7,368 nt of DNA from Candidatus Uhrbacteria bacterium (lineage in GTDB: Bacteria; Patescibacteriota; Patescibacteriia; JACQRZ01). The stretch's first letter is position 1. Each line of letters begins with the position of its first letter. Positions 5,717 through 7,368 of this stretch are shown here, in pieces. Position numbers and translations under genes: made by a program. Below the pieces are notes generated by a model. The model was given only the letters and a program-made list of their open reading frames with translations, made no database searches and was not told the origin of the DNA. The stretch covers positions 1 to 7,368 of the forward strand of contig JACQWH010000007.1 of NCBI GenBank assembly GCA_016209345.1, in the 5' to 3' direction.

Positions 5717-7093
5717 TTGAGCAAGAAAATTTTGATACTTGGCGGCGGGGCGGCGGGTTTGGCCGCGGCGTGGCGGTTGGCAAGAAAGGGTTTGAAACCG
5801 CACGTCATTGAAATGTCCGGACGGGTCGGCGGTTTGGCGGGAGGCGTCGAGTTGAACGGCAATATTTATGAATACGGCCCTCATATTTTTCATGCCAGCG
5901 ATCCGGAGGTTCTGGACGATATCAAGACGCTCATGGGCGACGATCTGATCAGATTTGACCGGACCGTCAAAATCAAGTTCATGGGAGAGTATTTCGATTT
6001 CCCGCTTTCCATTACCGACGTTCTATTGAAACTGCCGTTCGGCATCGTCGTAAAAAGCATTTTCGATTTTATTTGTTACGCAACGAAGGCCCGATTTGTC
6101 AAACCCGAGGTGGAAACCACGGAGTCCGTGCTTCTGGAAAGTTATGGCCGGACGCTGTACGAGTTGTTTTTCAAGTCGTACATCGAGCAAGTTTGGGGAG
6201 TCCCGCCCAGCCAGTTCTCTCCGGAGTTTGCAAAACAACGCATTCCCAGGATGAACATTTTGCAAATTATCGAGAAGTTCTTCAAACCTTTTCGAAATCG
6301 GGTTTCCAAAGTGGAGCGTACCGAACGGTTTGTGGAAAAAATCGAGGGGGAGATTTTTACCACGCGGCGCGGTTTCTCGTTGATCGCGGAACGCATGGGC
6401 GGGGAAATCGTAAAACTGGGCGGAAGCATCCACTTGAACAAAAAGGTTACCGAGCTTTTCGTCGCCGACGGGAGAGTTTCTTCCGTGAGAGTGGTCGACG
6501 GCGACGTTGAAGAGATTTTGGATTGCGACCATGTCATCTCTACCATTCCCATCAACTTGCTGGGCGGTTTGGCGAATCCGGCGCCGGATAAAAAGGTTTT
6601 GGGCGCGGCTGAAAAATTGAAATTCCACGGCACTCTATTCGTCGGGCTGGTCGTCAACAGGGGGAAAGTTCTTCCCGCGTCGTTCATGTATTTCCGGGAA
6701 ATTTCTTTTAACCGGATTATGGATTTGAGTTACTTCGGGATCGAGGTCAAGCCCAATCACGGAACAATCCTGATCGCGGAAATCAACTGCGAGACCTCGG
6801 ATTTCGTTTGGATCGAGGAAAACCACGCCAAAGAAATTGTCATCAACGATCTTATACGCGAAAATTTGATCGCGCCTGAAGAGATTTTGGAATGTCATAT
6901 TTTCAAAGCCAGCCACGCTTACCCCATGTATTTGCTGAACTACGAGAAGCATCTGCAAACCCTGCTCGATTGGGTGGGCGATCTCTCCAACCTCCAAACC
7001 ATCGGCAGGCAGGGGCGGTTCCAGTATGTCAACTCCCATGTGGCCATGAAGATGGCCTATCAGGCCGCCGACAACATTATTTCCTCAATATGA
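5717..7093 (+). CDS. FAD-dependent amine-oxidase/UDP-galactopyranose mutase-like protein
   Basis: The protein has 458 residues from TTG 5717 (463 if TTG 5702 is used). Residues 4-15 (KILILGGGAAGL) form the Rossmann FAD-binding motif, followed by IEMSGRVGGLAGG (31-43), the second FAD segment. YEYGPHIFHASDPEVL (51-66) closely matches the GPHIFHT region of UDP-galactopyranose mutase. Residues about 142-178, with LYELFFKSYIEQVWG and IPRMN, match its helical substrate domain. The C-terminus (TIGRQGRFQYVNSHVAMKM, about 428-446) is the final FAD-contacting motif. However, it is longer than typical bacterial Glf (about 370-390), and FNRIMDLSYFG stands where Glf has a TRxxEHKHF-like segment, so it also resembles protoporphyrinogen-oxidase-like COG1232 proteins common in polysaccharide clusters. 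A sugar-nucleotide mutase or redox role is plausible, but I do not assign glf. Confidence 0.85.
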   Translation: MSKKILILGGGAAGLAAAWRLARKGLKPHVIEMSGRVGGLAGGVELNGNIYEYGPHIFHASDPEVLDDIKTLMGDDLIRFDRTVKIKFMGEYFDFPLSITDVLLKLPFGIVVKSIFDFICYATKARFVKPEVETTESVLLESYGRTLYELFFKSYIEQVWGVPPSQFSPEFAKQRIPRMNILQIIEKFFKPFRNRVSKVERTERFVEKIEGEIFTTRRGFSLIAERMGGEIVKLGGSIHLNKKVTELFVADGRVSSVRVVDGDVEEILDCDHVISTIPINLLGGLANPAPDKKVLGAAEKLKFHGTLFVGLVVNRGKVLPASFMYFREISFNRIMDLSYFGIEVKPNHGTILIAEINCETSDFVWIEENHAKEIVINDLIRENLIAPEEILECHIFKASHAYPMYLLNYEKHLQTLLDWVGDLSNLQTIGRQGRFQYVNSHVAMKMAYQAADNIISSI

Positions 7094-7100
7094 CCGGTTG

Positions 7101-7157
7101 AACCGCTTGAATTTTCAATGAACGGTTTACGTCCGCGGACCGGAAGGCGTCCTCCGC
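7101..7157. terminator. Convergent intergenic hairpins, possible bidirectional transcription end
   Basis: The 64 bases between the FAD enzyme stop and the convergent mqnC stop are rich in dyads. AACCG (7101-7105) can pair with CGGTT (7123-7127), with TTGA/TCAA inside. GTCCGCGGAC (7131-7140) is a perfect palindrome, and GCGGA (7135-7139) can pair with TCCGC (7153-7157). None has a proper T-run, so termination by these is only suggested by their position between converging genes. Confidence 0.3.
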
Positions 7158-7368
7158 CTAGACGAATTGGTAGCGCATGTTGCGCCGCCGGGGGACGAGG
7201 CCGATGTCGGCGATGAGGCGGCAAATCTCCTGTTCGTCCATGCGGTAGCTGGTCCCGGCCGCGCGCACGACGTTTTCCTCGATCATGACGCTCCCCATGT
7301 CGTTGGCCCCGTAGTACAGCGCCATCTGCCCGATTTTCGGCCCCTGGGTGACCCACGAGGACTGGATA
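7158..7368 (-). CDS. mqnC: Dehypoxanthine futalosine cyclase MqnC, C-terminal end (partial)
   Basis: The minus strand from the right edge reads 69 residues without interruption to TAG (7160-7158), with the frame entering at 7367. IQSSWVTQGPKIGQMALYYG, then ANDMGSVMIEENVVRAAG and YRMDEQEICRLIADIGLVPR, are the characteristic C-terminal third of MqnC rather than of its paralogue MqnE. MqnC is a radical-SAM enzyme that cyclises dehypoxanthine futalosine in the futalosine route to menaquinone. The cysteine cluster and most of the protein lie beyond the window. The natural C-terminus (RRRNMRYQFV) looks complete. Base composition is richer in G+C than the sugar genes, with third positions mostly C or G, and the gene converges on the FAD enzyme. 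It therefore probably marks the core-genome edge of the locus and is functionally unrelated to it. Confidence 0.87.
   Translation of the reverse strand, partial: IQSSWVTQGPKIGQMALYYGANDMGSVMIEENVVRAAGTSYRMDEQEICRLIADIGLVPRRRNMRYQFV

Noticed and set aside
6023..6628. A 201-codon minus-strand frame opposite the FAD enzyme
   Set aside because: The plus strand encodes a well-supported flavoprotein over the same bases, and the minus-strand frame shows no motif.
7060..7356. A 98-codon minus-strand frame at the right end
   Set aside because: It is low-complexity and rich in Arg, His and Pro. The adjacent frame of the same strand gives the MqnC C-terminus, so this one is a shadow.
1..7368. CRISPR arrays, tRNA or rRNA genes, insertion sequences, integrase or toxin-antitoxin genes
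   Set aside because: I found no regularly spaced repeats, tRNA-like folds, transposase motifs or paired small genes that would support any of these.

Overview
The window looks like part of a bacterial surface-polysaccharide (O-antigen, capsule or similar glycan) accessory locus, ending next to a core menaquinone-pathway gene. No gene fixes the species. The last gene is the 3' end of mqnC, so the organism makes menaquinone through futalosine. Two genes probably start with TTG, and several lack a clear Shine-Dalgarno. The sugar genes have middling G+C: 27 of 60 bases in the stretch 3721-3780. The mqnC end is clearly richer: 39 of 60 bases in 7201-7260. A free-living Gram-negative of a deltaproteobacterial, Nitrospirota or Nitrospinota type would fit, but this is a guess.

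Layout: two gene groups diverge from about 3520-3596. On the minus strand, reading leftward, there are three tightly packed genes. The first is a class I SAM-dependent methyltransferase gene broken by four frameshifts (3519-2867). Two bases later comes a NeuD/PglD-type left-handed beta-helix acyltransferase (2864-2202). Fifteen bases later comes a large multi-pass membrane protein that resembles GT-C glycosyltransferases and carries a C-terminal TPR domain (2186-153). A foldable, MITE-like C/G-rich repeat (22-98) lies just beyond it. On the plus strand are a WbqC-family protein (3597-4295), a DegT/DnrJ/EryC1/StrS PLP aminotransferase (4513-5613) and an FAD enzyme related to UDP-galactopyranose mutase and the protoporphyrinogen-oxidase superfamily (5717-7093). 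The mqnC gene then runs convergently from the right edge and stops at 7158.

How they may work together (inference): the DegT protein would transaminate a keto-sugar nucleotide, the NeuD/PglD-like protein would acylate an amino sugar, and the FAD enzyme would act on a sugar nucleotide or related substrate. WbqC and the methyltransferase would be tailoring functions. The GT-C-like membrane protein would use a lipid-linked sugar on the outer face of the inner membrane. The methyltransferase decay suggests that one decoration step has been lost in this strain, unless the four frameshifts are assembly errors. I see no tRNA, rRNA, CRISPR array, transposase or integrase.
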